Assembly (NCBI RefSeq): GCF_014844055.1
Contig: NZ_CP062167.1
Coordinates: 759,501 to 823,500, forward strand
Source of the DNA: Aureimonas sp. OT7
Lineage (GTDB): Bacteria > Pseudomonadota > Alphaproteobacteria > Rhizobiales > Rhizobiaceae
Reading direction: 5' to 3'
Length of the DNA stretch: 64,000 bases
The notes below the pieces were generated by a model. The model saw only the letters and a list, made by a program, of their open reading frames with translations, was not told the DNA's origin and did no database searches. The position numbers were made by a program, and so were the translations under genes. Below, one piece after another: positions 44,025 to 53,345 of the stretch. Every line of letters begins with the position of its first letter. Position 1 is the first letter of the stretch.

Positions 44025-44984
44025 TCACAAGCGATCCAACCCCTTCAGCGTGATCTGCAAGGCGTCAGCCAGCGGGGTGGCCGGCACGTCGCGCAGAAAG
44101 CCGCGCAACTTGCCATCCAGGAGTCGCAGCGGACGACGCCAGAGATAGATCATCTCGCGCATCTCCCGCGCCGTTTCGTTGAAGGGTGCGGCGGCATGTA
44201 CGAGGGCCCAGGGGAACGGATAGATCGGTGCCACGGGGCGTCCTGCCGCCAGACGGATCGCCTCGGCGAAGGTGCGATTATCCTCCACCCAGGCCCCGCC
44301 GAAATGGAAGATGTCGAAGTCGGGCAGTTCGTGGCGTCGCTCCAGCACACGCACCATCGTCTCCGCGAGATCGGGCAGATAAGCCCAGGCGTGGCCCACC
44401 CCCGTGCGAGCCGGATTAAAGACCCTCTTCACGGGGCCTCTTGTCGGAACCATGCCTTGCGCCAGCCAGCTGTTGCCGCTGTGCGGCCCGAAGAAGTCGC
44501 CCGCGCGCACCACCAGCGCCTTTGCGCCTTCCCGGCTTGCTTGCTTTAGCCGGCGTTCCATCTCGACGCGGATCGCGCCCTTACGGGTGATCGGGTTCTG
44601 CGGCGCGTCTTCGTCGACTGCTTCGCCTGCGTCCGGGCCATAGTTGTAGACCGTGCCCGGCAGCAGCACGCGTGCGTCGTTTACCTTTGCGGCAGCGATG
44701 GTGTTGTCCAGCATCGGCAGGACCAGACCAGCCCAATTGCGGTAGCCGGGCGGGTTCACGGCGTGAACGATCACCGACATGCCTTCCGCCGCCCGGGTGA
44801 CCGCGGACCGCTCCATGGCGTCACCCTTTGTCCAATACAGGTCGGGGTTGCTCGCGCTTGCGCGTTTCGGATCGCGGTGGAGGGCGTGCACGTCCCAGCC
44901 CCGGGCGAGCAACGCCCGGGCAACCTCGCCACCGATGCCACCGGTCGCGCCCATGACGAGCGCCTTGTTCGTTTCGTTCGCCAA
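44025..44984 (-). CDS. NAD-dependent epimerase/dehydratase-like (extended SDR) protein
   Basis: 319 aa. The N-terminal Rossmann motif is GATGGIGG at ~12-19. PGTVYNYGP is the likely active-site strand, and the C-terminal substrate domain is PVAPIYPFPW and following. I do not see a clear YxxxK. The start is TTG 44984, with GGAGG seven bases upstream. Divergent from the LysR gene at 45073. An NADPH-dependent reductase is also possible. Confidence 0.85.
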   Translation of the reverse strand: MANETNKALVMGATGGIGGEVARALLARGWDVHALHRDPKRASASNPDLYWTKGDAMERSAVTRAAEGMSVIVHAVNPPGYRNWAGLVLPMLDNTIAAAKVNDARVLLPGTVYNYGPDAGEAVDEDAPQNPITRKGAIRVEMERRLKQASREGAKALVVRAGDFFGPHSGNSWLAQGMVPTRGPVKRVFNPARTGVGHAWAYLPDLAETMVRVLERRHELPDFDIFHFGGAWVEDNRTFAEAIRLAAGRPVAPIYPFPWALVHAAAPFNETAREMREMIYLWRRPLRLLDGKLRGFLRDVPATPLADALQITLKGLDRL

Positions 44985-45072
44985 GATATGCCTCCGTGAA
45001 TTGTGACAGAGGTGGGTGGAACTGGGTCAAACGGAAATTGCGTAAAAGTGCATTTCGGATATACAAATATGC

Positions 45073-46008
45073 ATGGATAGTAGCGACCCCGGTTGGGACC
45101 TTTGGCGAACGTTTGACGCGGTCATGCGCGAGGGCAGCCTTTCAAGTGCGGCTCGTGCTCTGGGACTTACTCAGCCGACGGCCGGTCGCCACATCGCGGA
45201 TCTGGAAGCGTCGCTGGGCTCCGGAGCCCTTTTCACCCGATCAGCGCGTGGTTTGCAGCCGACTGAGACCGCCATGGCGCTGGCGCCCCACGCCGCCGCC
45301 ATGGCCGCGGCTGCCGCGGCGCTGGTGCGTACAGCCTCCGCCCCGGCGGGTGCGGCTTCCGGCGTTGTCCGGATAAGCGCAAGCGAAGTGATCGGCGCCG
45401 AAGTTCTGCCGCCGATACTGGCTGCGCTTCACGCCGCCCATCCCGGGCTGACGCTGGAACTGGTGCTCACCAACGCCCAGTCCGACCTGCTGCGACGCGA
45501 GGCCGATCTGGCAATCCGGATGGTCGAGCCAAAGCAGCAGGCATTGCTGGTCAAGTCGATAGGCCGCATTTCCCTCGGTTTCTACGCGCACCGGGATTAT
45601 CTCGCCCGCTCGGAAGCGATCGAGCGGCCGGCCGACTTGAACCGTCATGCGATCATCGGCTTCGACCGAGACGCGGAGTCTCTCCGGTTGCTTGATGCGG
45701 TCTGGCCCGACCTGCCGGCCTCCGCGCTTCGCACGGACAACCAGCTCGCCCAGATCGCGATGGTGCGCGCCGGATGTGGAATCGGCGTCATGCAGAAGCC
45801 GATCGCCATGCGCGACGCGGCGTTGGCGCCTGTATTGCCCGACGTTTTCGGCGCCGATCTTCCGGTCTGGATCGCGATGCATGAAGACCTTCGGTCGACG
45901 CGGCGCATGCGGATCGTCTTCGATGCGATGGTGCAAGGCATGACCGCTCACGTTGGAGCACAGCGTGCCGCTGTTCGTTCTTCGTCGCAGAACCGCCGTT
46001 CCCGCTGA
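45073..46008 (+). CDS. LysR-family transcriptional regulator
   Basis: 311 aa. The HTH differs from the other five (LWRTFDAVMREGSLSSAARA, TQPTAGRHIADLEASLG); the effector domain is Ala-rich at its start. Divergent from the epimerase-like gene with ~88 bp between, where AT-rich half-sites around GTGCATTTCGG could bind it. The SDR operon at 46226 downstream is a further possible target. Confidence 0.9.
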   Translation: MDSSDPGWDLWRTFDAVMREGSLSSAARALGLTQPTAGRHIADLEASLGSGALFTRSARGLQPTETAMALAPHAAAMAAAAAALVRTASAPAGAASGVVRISASEVIGAEVLPPILAALHAAHPGLTLELVLTNAQSDLLRREADLAIRMVEPKQQALLVKSIGRISLGFYAHRDYLARSEAIERPADLNRHAIIGFDRDAESLRLLDAVWPDLPASALRTDNQLAQIAMVRAGCGIGVMQKPIAMRDAALAPVLPDVFGADLPVWIAMHEDLRSTRRMRIVFDAMVQGMTAHVGAQRAAVRSSSQNRRSR

Positions 46009-46225
46009 ATCCAACCGCGCAGCCAGTTTGGCCACGACCAAGCCGGTGGACCCCTGACTTGATCGGCCGCTGCGCGCACGCTGGCAGCGGGCGACGTCGG
46101 CCACTGACGGGCGCTGAGGACACCTACATTGTCCAGCACGGCTAACCAAGCCATGCAGGATTGGGGCAATAGTTGAGCCGTCCATGCGGCACTACCTTTC
46201 TGACGAACACTGAAAGGAGAACACC

Positions 46226-46948
46226 ATGGACAAGATCGTACTCATCACAGGCGCGAGCAGCGGCATCGGCGAGGCGACGGCCCGCGTGCTGGCACAAGCA
46301 GGCATGACCGTCGTGCTGGGCGCGCGGCGCACCGATCGGCTCGAACAGCTCCGGCGCGAGATCTCCGCGGCGGGCGGCAATGCCCGCGTGCGGCGGGTCG
46401 ACGTGACCGATCGCGACGACGTGGCCGCGTTCGCGCAGGAGGCGCTCGACGAATTTGGACGCATCGACGTGATTGTCAACAATGCCGGCGTCATGCCGCT
46501 CTCTCCCATGTCGTCGCTCAAGGTCGACGAGTGGGAGCAGATGGTGGACGTCAACATCAAAGGCGTGCTGTGGGGCATCGCCGCCGTGCTGCCGGCAATG
46601 AACGCGCAAGGCTTCGGCCACATCATCAACATCGCTTCGATCGGCGGCCTGGCCGTATCTCCGACGGCCGCGGTCTATTGCGCCACCAAGTTCGCGGTGC
46701 GCGCCATCTCGGATGGGCTGCGCCAGGAGAACGACCGCATCCGCGTCACCAGCGTGTGCCCCGGCGTAGTCACGTCCGAGCTGGCCGACAGCATTTCCGA
46801 CGAAGCCGCCCGCCGCGAGATGGAAGCCTTTCGCGCCGTTGCGCTCCAGCCCGACGCGATCGGGCGCGCCATTCTTCACGCGATCATCCAGCCCGAGGAC
46901 GTGAATACGACCGAGATCGTCGTGCGTCCGGTCGGGAACCCGGCGTGA
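46226..46948 (+). CDS. Short-chain dehydrogenase/reductase
   Basis: 240-aa classical SDR, YdfG/serdh-like: TGASSGIG at 8-15, NNAGVMPL, NIASIGG with the catalytic Ser, YCATK, then PGVVTSELAD. AAGGAG precedes the ATG by about 8 bases. Its stop overlaps the next small gene by one base. The 46009-46225 spacer upstream holds no gene. Expected to oxidise or reduce an alcohol/carbonyl with NADP. Confidence 0.92.
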   Translation: MDKIVLITGASSGIGEATARVLAQAGMTVVLGARRTDRLEQLRREISAAGGNARVRRVDVTDRDDVAAFAQEALDEFGRIDVIVNNAGVMPLSPMSSLKVDEWEQMVDVNIKGVLWGIAAVLPAMNAQGFGHIINIASIGGLAVSPTAAVYCATKFAVRAISDGLRQENDRIRVTSVCPGVVTSELADSISDEAARREMEAFRAVALQPDAIGRAILHAIIQPEDVNTTEIVVRPVGNPA

Positions 46949-47202
46949 TGGAGGCGAGCCATCCTTATGTCGGGATGTGGGTGACGGCGGACGGCCGCAT
47001 CCGGCACGAGTTGCTGCCGGATGGTCGGTACGACGAGGCGCGGGGCGGTCGGGCCCACGCCTACCAGGGACGCTACCGCGTCTCCGGAACCCACATCGAC
47101 TATGTCGATGACACCGGCTTCACCGCCGATGGCGACTTCGTGGCAGCCGATGTGCTGCACCACGCCGGGATGGTTCTGACCAGGGAAAAGCCGGCGAAGT
47201 GA
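46948..47202 (+). CDS. Atu4866-family small protein
   Basis: 84 aa. It matches the Agrobacterium Atu4866 domain type, a small beta-barrel: MEASHPYVGMWVTADGRIRH, LLPDGRYDEARGG, YQGRYRVSGTHIDY and DDTGFTADG. The ATG overlaps the TGA of the SDR, so the two are coupled. Atu4866-like proteins are often found beside SDRs; their biochemical role is unknown. Confidence 0.85.
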   Translation: MEASHPYVGMWVTADGRIRHELLPDGRYDEARGGRAHAYQGRYRVSGTHIDYVDDTGFTADGDFVAADVLHHAGMVLTREKPAK

Positions 47203-47304
47203 GCCCGAAGAACCAGGCGATCGTCGACGTTCGATAGCTTCGATCGCCTGAGAATTCATTCGACACCGTGCCTTCCTGGCAGCGCTGTCGACAGGAGACG
47301 TGAA

Positions 47305-48213
47305 ATGTCAAAGACCATCCTAATTACCGGAGCCGGCACCGGCTTCGGCCTGCTGACCGTCAAGACCATGCTGCGCGCCGGTTGGGCCGTCTATGCCGGC
47401 ATTCGCGAGCCGGAGACCCGCAACGCCGAGCGGGCGACCGAAGTGCGGGACTATGCCGCCTCGGTCGGCGGCGAGGCTGTTGTTATCGACCTCGATGTCC
47501 TGAAGGAGGAGAGCTGCGCGGATGCCGTGCGCACCGTCATGGCGCGCCACGGCCGGCTCGACGCGGTGTTCCACAACGCCGGGCATCTCTACATCGGCTT
47601 CACCGAGGCGTTCACGCCGGAGCAGGTGCGCGAGGCGTTCGAATTCAACGCGTTGGGCGCTCACATCCTGAACCGTGCGGTTCTTCCGGTGATGCGTTCC
47701 GCCGGCCGCGGTACGCTGATCTACAACAGCACGGGCAGCGCCTATGTGATCGGCCCCTTCATGGGTCCTTACGTCATGGGCAAAATGGCCTTCGACGCGA
47801 TCGCCGAGGCGACCGCCTACGAGGTCGGCGCCTTCGGCATCGAGAGCGTCATCATCATGCCCGGCGCCTTCACCAAGGGCACCTCGCACTTCGACTCTCA
47901 CGTGGCTCCGTCGGACAAGGCCGTGCTGGCCGAGTACGGTCGCCTTCAAGCGGATTTCGACAATTACGGTCCCGGCCTGGAGCGCCTGTTCGAAGGGCGC
48001 GAGCAGCCGGCGCAAGCCGTCGCAGACGAAGTTGCCCGCGTTCTGGCGCTCCCCCGCGGGGAGAAGCCGCTCCGCAGTGAAGTGGACTTCTCGGAATGGG
48101 GCGCGGGTGTCGTTGACGCCGTTTCCCAGCACGAAACGCGCCGCCTCTGGGGAAAGATGGGCCTCGGCCACCTTCTGCGCCCCGATGTGACCGCAGCCGA
48201 TTCAGACGACTGA
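47305..48213 (+). CDS. Short-chain dehydrogenase/reductase, long variant
   Basis: 302 aa, longer than classical SDRs by a ~45-residue tail. TGAGTGFG at 8-15, HNAGHLY in place of NNAG, YNSTGSAYV with Ser, and YVMGK as the catalytic pair. The C-terminal tail (RPDVTAADSDD) is acidic. The ATG at 47305 has ACAGGAGACG upstream. First gene of an SDR, SnoaL-like, SDR trio. Confidence 0.9.
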   Translation: MSKTILITGAGTGFGLLTVKTMLRAGWAVYAGIREPETRNAERATEVRDYAASVGGEAVVIDLDVLKEESCADAVRTVMARHGRLDAVFHNAGHLYIGFTEAFTPEQVREAFEFNALGAHILNRAVLPVMRSAGRGTLIYNSTGSAYVIGPFMGPYVMGKMAFDAIAEATAYEVGAFGIESVIIMPGAFTKGTSHFDSHVAPSDKAVLAEYGRLQADFDNYGPGLERLFEGREQPAQAVADEVARVLALPRGEKPLRSEVDFSEWGAGVVDAVSQHETRRLWGKMGLGHLLRPDVTAADSDD

Positions 48214-48235
48214 GTTCAATATGATGGAGAAACCT

Positions 48236-48670
48236 ATGAGCCCCGAAGATCACATCCGCCGGCTCTATGCCGCGGTCAACGCCGGCGACCTCGCCACGAT
48301 CGAGGCGTTCGGTTGCGAAGCGAGCGAATGGCTCGACGTGCCGTTCGACTATCTGGCGACCGGCACGCGCGCGATCGTCGACCCCTGGGCCGCGTGGCTC
48401 GGCTATTTTCCCGATACCGACTGCCAGCCCTACAGCATCGTCGGGATGGGCGACACCGTGGTGGCGCAAGGCATCACCGTCGCCACCCATCGCGGGGCGT
48501 TCGACTCCCCTGCCGGCCGGCTCGAACCGACCGGCCGCCGCATCGAGACGCGCTTCTGCGACGTCTACCGATTGCAGGGCGACAAGATCATCCGGGCCGA
48601 CAGCTATTTCGATTTCTACACGCTGCTCGGTCAGCTCGCGCCGGAATTGCTGCCGAAGGTGGCGGCATGA
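48236..48670 (+). CDS. SnoaL/NTF2-like protein
   Basis: 144 aa, single NTF2-like (SnoaL/ketosteroid isomerase) fold: SPEDHIRRLYAAVNAGDLA at the start, then FCDVYRLQGDKIIRADSYFD near the end, which is the typical last strand. ATG 48236 has GGAGA seven bases upstream and is preferred to ATG 48221. Overlaps the next SDR by ATGA. Probably acts on or carries the product of the flanking SDRs. Confidence 0.85.
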   Translation: MSPEDHIRRLYAAVNAGDLATIEAFGCEASEWLDVPFDYLATGTRAIVDPWAAWLGYFPDTDCQPYSIVGMGDTVVAQGITVATHRGAFDSPAGRLEPTGRRIETRFCDVYRLQGDKIIRADSYFDFYTLLGQLAPELLPKVAA

Positions 48671-49512
48671 CGGCCCCTCGAACCTGGTTGATCACCGGCG
48701 TTTCGCGCGGACTTGGACGCGCGCTGGCCGAGGCTGCTCTCGCCCGTGGTGACACGGTCGTGGGAACGACCCGGAGCGGCACAGCTGATCTCGCACCTGG
48801 CTCGGGCATTTTGCACATCCTGCCGTTCGAGCTCGCTGATGCCGGGGCCGTCGCCTCGATGGTGGCGCGCGCCTTCTCTCTCGCCGGGCATATCGACGTG
48901 CTGGTCAACAACGCCGGCTACACGCTGCTGGGCGCGCTGGAGGACGCGAGCGACGCTGAAGTCGAGCGCCTCTTCTCCGTCAATGTGTTTGCACCGCTTC
49001 GCGTGATCCGGGCCGCACTGCCGCGACTGCGCGCGCAAGGGCGAGGCCACATCGTCAACATCACCTCCGTCCAGGGCCGCGATCCCAGTGCCGGGGTCGG
49101 CGTCTATGCGGCGAGCAAGTCGGCGATGGATGCGCTGACGCAGGCGCTCGCTCTCGAGATCGAGCCGCTTGGACTTCGCGCCACGGCCGTTGCTCCGGGC
49201 GGATTGCGAACCGAGTTCCTGTCGGATCGCTCGGTCGACCGTAGTTCGGGAAGCAGCGTCGCGGCGTACCCCAGCGTCGGCGCGGCGCTCGACCGCTTCA
49301 GGACAGTCAGCGGCCAACAGGCGGGCGATCCCCACCGGGCCGCGGCGGCCATCATTGCCATCGTCGATGCCAAGGAACCTCCGCGGCGCTTGCTGCTGGG
49401 TTCCGATGCAATCGACCGGGCGCGCCGGAGCGTCGAGGACGCGGAGGCTGAGCGCGCGCGTTGGGAGACATTGTCCCGCTCCACCGATGTTCCGGAGGCC
49501 GGAGACGCTTAG
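48667..49512 (+). CDS. Short-chain dehydrogenase/reductase
   Basis: 281-aa classical SDR of the oxidoreductase/retinol dehydrogenase-like group: TGVSRGLG at 10-17, NNAGYTLLG, ITSVQGR, YAASK, then PGGLRTEFL. The start is fixed by the ATGA overlap with the SnoaL-like gene; a longer open frame upstream is out of register with that gene. Third gene of the trio. Confidence 0.92.
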   Translation: MTAPRTWLITGVSRGLGRALAEAALARGDTVVGTTRSGTADLAPGSGILHILPFELADAGAVASMVARAFSLAGHIDVLVNNAGYTLLGALEDASDAEVERLFSVNVFAPLRVIRAALPRLRAQGRGHIVNITSVQGRDPSAGVGVYAASKSAMDALTQALALEIEPLGLRATAVAPGGLRTEFLSDRSVDRSSGSSVAAYPSVGAALDRFRTVSGQQAGDPHRAAAAIIAIVDAKEPPRRLLLGSDAIDRARRSVEDAEAERARWETLSRSTDVPEAGDA

Positions 49513-49611
49513 CCGGCGTGCGGCCAACTCCAGCAACGAAGCAGCTGCAGAATGGCGGCCGCGCTCGCGCAACACCCGATCGCTATGATGACACACCCAC
49601 GGAGTGACCGC

Positions 49612-50424
49612 ATGACCGACCGTTCCGACCGCTTCCAGCACGGGCTGGATGTCTATGACGTGATGACTGCCAAAGAGTTCGGGAACGAGCTCAGCCCCGG
49701 TCTGAAGGCGCTCGAATCAGATTTCCCGTTCCTCGTCGACGCGACGATGAGCTACGCGATCGGCGACGTGTGGGGGCGGACGCAGATGCACGCGCGCACG
49801 CGCGAGCTCGCCATGATCGCGGCGCTCGGGGTCGTGGGCGCCGGTGCTGCTGTGCAACTGCGACAGCATGTCGAATATGCGCTCAACCTCGGTGTGAGCG
49901 CCGACGAGGTACGGGAACTGGTCTATCTGACCTCGGTGGCAGCCGGCTTCCCCCGCGCGCTCAACATGGCGGCCGAGGTGAAGGCGGTGTTCGAAGCCAA
50001 GGGCATCCCCGATGTGCCGGCCGAGCGCTCCGATACGCCGGACCGTCACCAGCGCGGTCTCGACAAGATGGCGCAGCTTGGTCGTGAAGAACAGGTCGAC
50101 ATCGCCGCGCATCCGGTTCTCGGGCCGCTGTCGCGCGCCTTCCCGTTCCTGATCGACGGCGTGATCGAGTACGCGATGGGCGACGTCTGGACCCGTCCCG
50201 CACTCGACATCGCGATCCGCCAGGTCGCAACGGTCGCGGCGTTCGCCGCGTTGGGCGATGCGTGGCCACAGGTCAAGCTGCACACCGGCCATGCGTTACG
50301 GCTCGGTGTCTCGCGGGAGACGTTGGCAGAGGTCGTCAACCTTCTGACCGTCGCGGTCGGGTTTCCGGTCGCGCTGAACGCCGCCGCCGCCATTCGTGAG
50401 GTTTTCGACCAAATGGATGCTTAG
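49612..50424 (+). CDS. Tandem carboxymuconolactone-decarboxylase-like protein without Cys
   Basis: 270 aa consisting of two homologous AhpD/CMD-type repeats at ~37-130 and ~177-268. Each begins FPFL(V/I)D, has YA(I/M)GDVW and ends GFP.ALN.AA. ATG 49612 has GGAG seven bases upstream. There is no cysteine in the whole protein, so the CxxC peroxidase centre of AhpD is absent; a decarboxylase-like or structural role is more likely. Lies between the SDR trio and a frameshifted hydrolase. Confidence 0.85.
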   Translation: MTDRSDRFQHGLDVYDVMTAKEFGNELSPGLKALESDFPFLVDATMSYAIGDVWGRTQMHARTRELAMIAALGVVGAGAAVQLRQHVEYALNLGVSADEVRELVYLTSVAAGFPRALNMAAEVKAVFEAKGIPDVPAERSDTPDRHQRGLDKMAQLGREEQVDIAAHPVLGPLSRAFPFLIDGVIEYAMGDVWTRPALDIAIRQVATVAAFAALGDAWPQVKLHTGHALRLGVSRETLAEVVNLLTVAVGFPVALNAAAAIREVFDQMDA

Positions 50425-50480
50425 CTGTCACCTATGCATGCAAAGTTAGCTGTCATGCAGTTTATGTAAAGGAAGAGACT

Positions 50481-51253
50481 ATGGAAGTGAATCGTCGGAC
50501 GTTTACCACCTCGTTGCTAGCCGCCGGCGTGACGCTCAGCGGGCCGGTGGCCATCGCCGCCACCCGGTCAGTGCCGCGCGCCGACAATGTCGTCCTCGTC
50601 CACGGCCTGTTCGCGGATGGCTCCTCGTGGCTGGAGGTGATCCCGCATCTGCAGGCGCGCGGCCTGAACGTCACCTCGGTGCAGAACCCGCTGACCTCGC
50701 TCGCCGACGCGGTCGCCGCTTGCAGCAGGGTGCTCGATCGGCAGACCGGTCCGACCGTGCTCGCCGGCCACTCCTTCTCAGGCATGATCGTCACCGAGGC
50801 CGGCGTGCACCCGAACGTGTCGGCCCTGACCTACGTCGCTGCGCGCGCACCGGATGCGAACGAAGACTATACGGCGCTCGCCGCGAATTACCCAAGCCGC
50901 CCGCATCGGCGGGCATCGTCTTCGATGGCGACGAGGGCCGGCTCAGCGAGGAGGCGTTCCTGCGCGACTTCGCCCCCGACGTGCCCCCGGCGAGGGCACG
51001 GGCGCTCTACGCGGCCCAATGGCCGTTCAGGAAGTCGCTGACCGAGGCCAGGACCACGCACGCGGCCTGGCGATCGAAGCCGAGCTTCTATGCGGTCTCG
51101 ACCCAGGACCGCGTGATCGATCCGGGCCTCCAGCGCTTCATGGCCGAGCGGATGGGCGCAAAAACCGTCGAACTCGCCGCCAGCCATGTGTCGCTGTTGT
51201 CCCGTCCGCGCGAGGTCGCAGACCTCATCCTCGAGGCGGCGGGACGCGCCTGA
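50481..51253 (+). pseudogene. Exported alpha/beta hydrolase with a frameshift
   Basis: The first ~137 codons read as a hydrolase with a twin-arginine signal (VNRRTFTTSLLAAG), VVLVHGLFADGSSW and nucleophile GHSFSG. The frame then runs into junk. The remainder (SAGIVFDGDEGRLSEEAFLR to HVSLLSRPREVADLILEAA, with the catalytic His) is in another frame. One missing C in the CCC run at 50891-50893 would restore an intact ~257-aa enzyme of the esterase/haloperoxidase-like type. Real mutation or sequencing error cannot be told apart. Convergent with the LysR gene 5 bp away. Confidence 0.85.
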
Positions 51254-51258
51254 TCGCC

Positions 51259-52167
51259 CTACCGCCGCCGCGCCGCGGCGATGAAGTCGAGAAAGGCGCG
51301 CAGCGGCGGCGGGACCAAACGGCGGCTGGAGTAGTAGAGGAACGGCCCCGGAAAGGGAGTCCACCAATCGGGTAGAACCGGAGCAAGGCGGCCCGCCTCG
51401 ATATGCGGCCGCAACCACTCCTCGAAGAGCCCGATAATACCGGTCCCCGCAATGGCCATGTCCACGGCGAGATCCATCGCGCCGCTGATGCTAACGGTGA
51501 GCGGCCCCTGCGGCTCGATCCGGACTGTCTCGTCGCCCCGTTCCAGTTCCCAGGGGCTGAAGAGCGATCCATTGCCGAACCTGCCGCGCAGGCACCGATG
51601 CCGCAGCAGGTCCCTTGGATGCTCGGGGCTGCCCGCCGCCGCGAGATAGGCGGGCGAGGCAGCCATCGCGAACCGCTGGACCCGCGGACCGATCGGCACT
51701 GCGATCATGTCCTGCTCCAGCTTCTCGTCGTAGCGGATCCCCGCGTCGGCGCCCGCCGCGAGAACGTCGACGATGGTGTCCTCGGCGACGACCTCGACCT
51801 GGATGTCGGGGTAGAGGGCAAGAAAATCCGGCAGGATGCTTGGGAGCACCAGGCGCGCGACACCGACCGGCACGTTGAGCCGAAGCGTGCCGGCCGGGGT
51901 GTCGCGCAGGTCGTTGAGGCTGGCGAGCGCCGCGTCCATCCCGGCGAGGAGCGGACCGAGCTGCTCGACGAGACGCCCACCGGCTTCGGTCGGGGAAACG
52001 CTGCGGGTCGTGCGGTGAAGCAGGCGGACGCCCAGGCGGTCTTCCAGCCGACGGACGGTCTCGCTGAGCGTCGTTGGGCTGACGCCGAGCGAACGGCCAG
52101 CCTCGCGGAAACCCCGCGCTCGCGCGACGGCGACAAAAGCAGTCAGGTCGTCGATGTTCGCAGCCAA
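51259..52167 (-). CDS. LysR-family transcriptional regulator
   Basis: 302 aa. HTH AFVAVARARGFREAGRSLGV, SPTTLSETVRRLEDRLG and LLHRTTRSVSPTEAG; effector domain with ASPAYLAAAG. Divergent from the Cys-type hydrolase at 52286 with 118 bp between; an inverted repeat lies in the gap. Probably controls that hydrolase. Confidence 0.92.
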   Translation of the reverse strand: MAANIDDLTAFVAVARARGFREAGRSLGVSPTTLSETVRRLEDRLGVRLLHRTTRSVSPTEAGGRLVEQLGPLLAGMDAALASLNDLRDTPAGTLRLNVPVGVARLVLPSILPDFLALYPDIQVEVVAEDTIVDVLAAGADAGIRYDEKLEQDMIAVPIGPRVQRFAMAASPAYLAAAGSPEHPRDLLRHRCLRGRFGNGSLFSPWELERGDETVRIEPQGPLTVSISGAMDLAVDMAIAGTGIIGLFEEWLRPHIEAGRLAPVLPDWWTPFPGPFLYYSSRRLVPPPLRAFLDFIAAARRR

Positions 52168-52202
52168 TGTCCAATTATCCGTACAGCCTGTCTCGATTAT
52201 GC

Positions 52203-52222
52203 CGGATTATCATCATGATCCG
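52203..52222. promoter_or_regulatory. CGGAT-N10-ATCCG inverted repeat, candidate LysR site
   Basis: CGGAT at 52203-52207 and ATCCG at 52218-52222 flank a palindromic ATCATGAT core, inside the divergent LysR/hydrolase promoter region. Confidence 0.45.
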
Positions 52223-52285
52223 CAAGGGGTACATGATGGACATCAGCCACCATCCAAACCCGCTGAGCTCTGAAAGGACATCGAC

Positions 52286-53227
52286 ATGACCCAGGCAACA
52301 CAAGCTGAAGCAGCCCAACCGACCCGCGCCGACTTCGTCGCCGGCCTGGTCTCCGCCATGCAAAATCCCCCGCGCTCGCCCATCCTTCGCTCACCGGCGG
52401 ACGACGGCATCGCGTTCGAGGACATCTATTTTCCCGCTGCGGACGGCGTGACGATCGAGGGCTGGTTCATCCCGGGCGACAGCGACAAGCTGATCATCGC
52501 CAATCACCCGATCTGGGCTAACCGCTATGGCTTTCCGGGCCATCTGAAGCCCTACAGCGACGCCTGGGAGGCCAGCGGCAACAACATCGAAGTCAACTTC
52601 ATGCCGGACTACAAGCATCTGCACGAAGCCGGCTACAACATCCTGGCCTACGACCTGCGCAACTTCGGCCAGAGCGCGGCCGGCAGCGGCGGCGTGATCG
52701 GCAACGGCATTCGCGAGTATCGCGACGTGATCGGCTCGCTGCGCTACGTCCGCTCGCGGTCGGACCTCAAGAACCTGAAGCTCGGCCTGCTCAGCCGCTG
52801 CTGCGGCATGAACGCGACCATGGTCGGCATGTCCAGGCATCGCGAGGAGTTCGACGACGTCCGTGCGATCGTCGCGCCGCAGCCGATCTCGCTCAGCTCC
52901 TTCTACCGTACGATCCTGGCTCACATGGGCATGTCGGACGCACTGCCCGAAGTGGCCGACGCCCTGCGCCGCGCGACCAGCATGGAGCTGAAGGACATGG
53001 ACATGCCGCCCTATGCGACGGCAGTGGATATCCCGACGTTGCTTCTGCAGGTCCGCGACGACACGCTGACCACGCCCGCCGACGTGCAGGCGATCTTCGA
53101 CGCCATGCCGACAGAACAGAAGGACCTGATCTGGATCGAGGGCACCAACCGGCGCTTCGACGGCTACAACTATCTGCCCGCAAACCCCAAGCCGATGCTC
53201 GACTGGTTCGAGCGGTTCGTCGCCTGA
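52286..53227 (+). CDS. Alpha/beta hydrolase-fold protein, paralogue of the one at 43006
   Basis: 313 aa with clear similarity along the whole length to 43006-43956 (RSPADDG, WFIPG.SDKLIIANHP, AGYNILAYDLRNFG, RYVRSRSDL). The elbow is LSRCCG with Cys172; Asp is in RDDTLTTP; the His position reads GTNRRFDGY. So both paralogues share a Cys nucleophile and Arg where His is expected. Transcribed divergently from a LysR gene, whereas its paralogue is beside a TetR gene: one enzyme type under two different controls. Confidence 0.86.
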   Translation: MTQATQAEAAQPTRADFVAGLVSAMQNPPRSPILRSPADDGIAFEDIYFPAADGVTIEGWFIPGDSDKLIIANHPIWANRYGFPGHLKPYSDAWEASGNNIEVNFMPDYKHLHEAGYNILAYDLRNFGQSAAGSGGVIGNGIREYRDVIGSLRYVRSRSDLKNLKLGLLSRCCGMNATMVGMSRHREEFDDVRAIVAPQPISLSSFYRTILAHMGMSDALPEVADALRRATSMELKDMDMPPYATAVDIPTLLLQVRDDTLTTPADVQAIFDAMPTEQKDLIWIEGTNRRFDGYNYLPANPKPMLDWFERFVA

Positions 53228-53299
53228 CGCCAATGCCGGTGTGATCAGACGCCTCAGAGGTCAACCGGCATAAGGACCAGGCGTCCGCTAATCATGAGA

Positions 53300-53322
53300 G
53301 GGGCTCCGCTCTGTGGAGCCCC
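53300..53322 (+). terminator. Hairpin after the hydrolase gene
   Basis: GGGGCTCC and GGAGCCCC form an 8-bp stem with a 7-nt loop, 73 bp after the hydrolase stop. No U-tract, so termination is uncertain. It lies just before the DUF4267 gene. Confidence 0.4.
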
Positions 53323-53345
53323 GACATGTTGCAAGGATGTCATCC

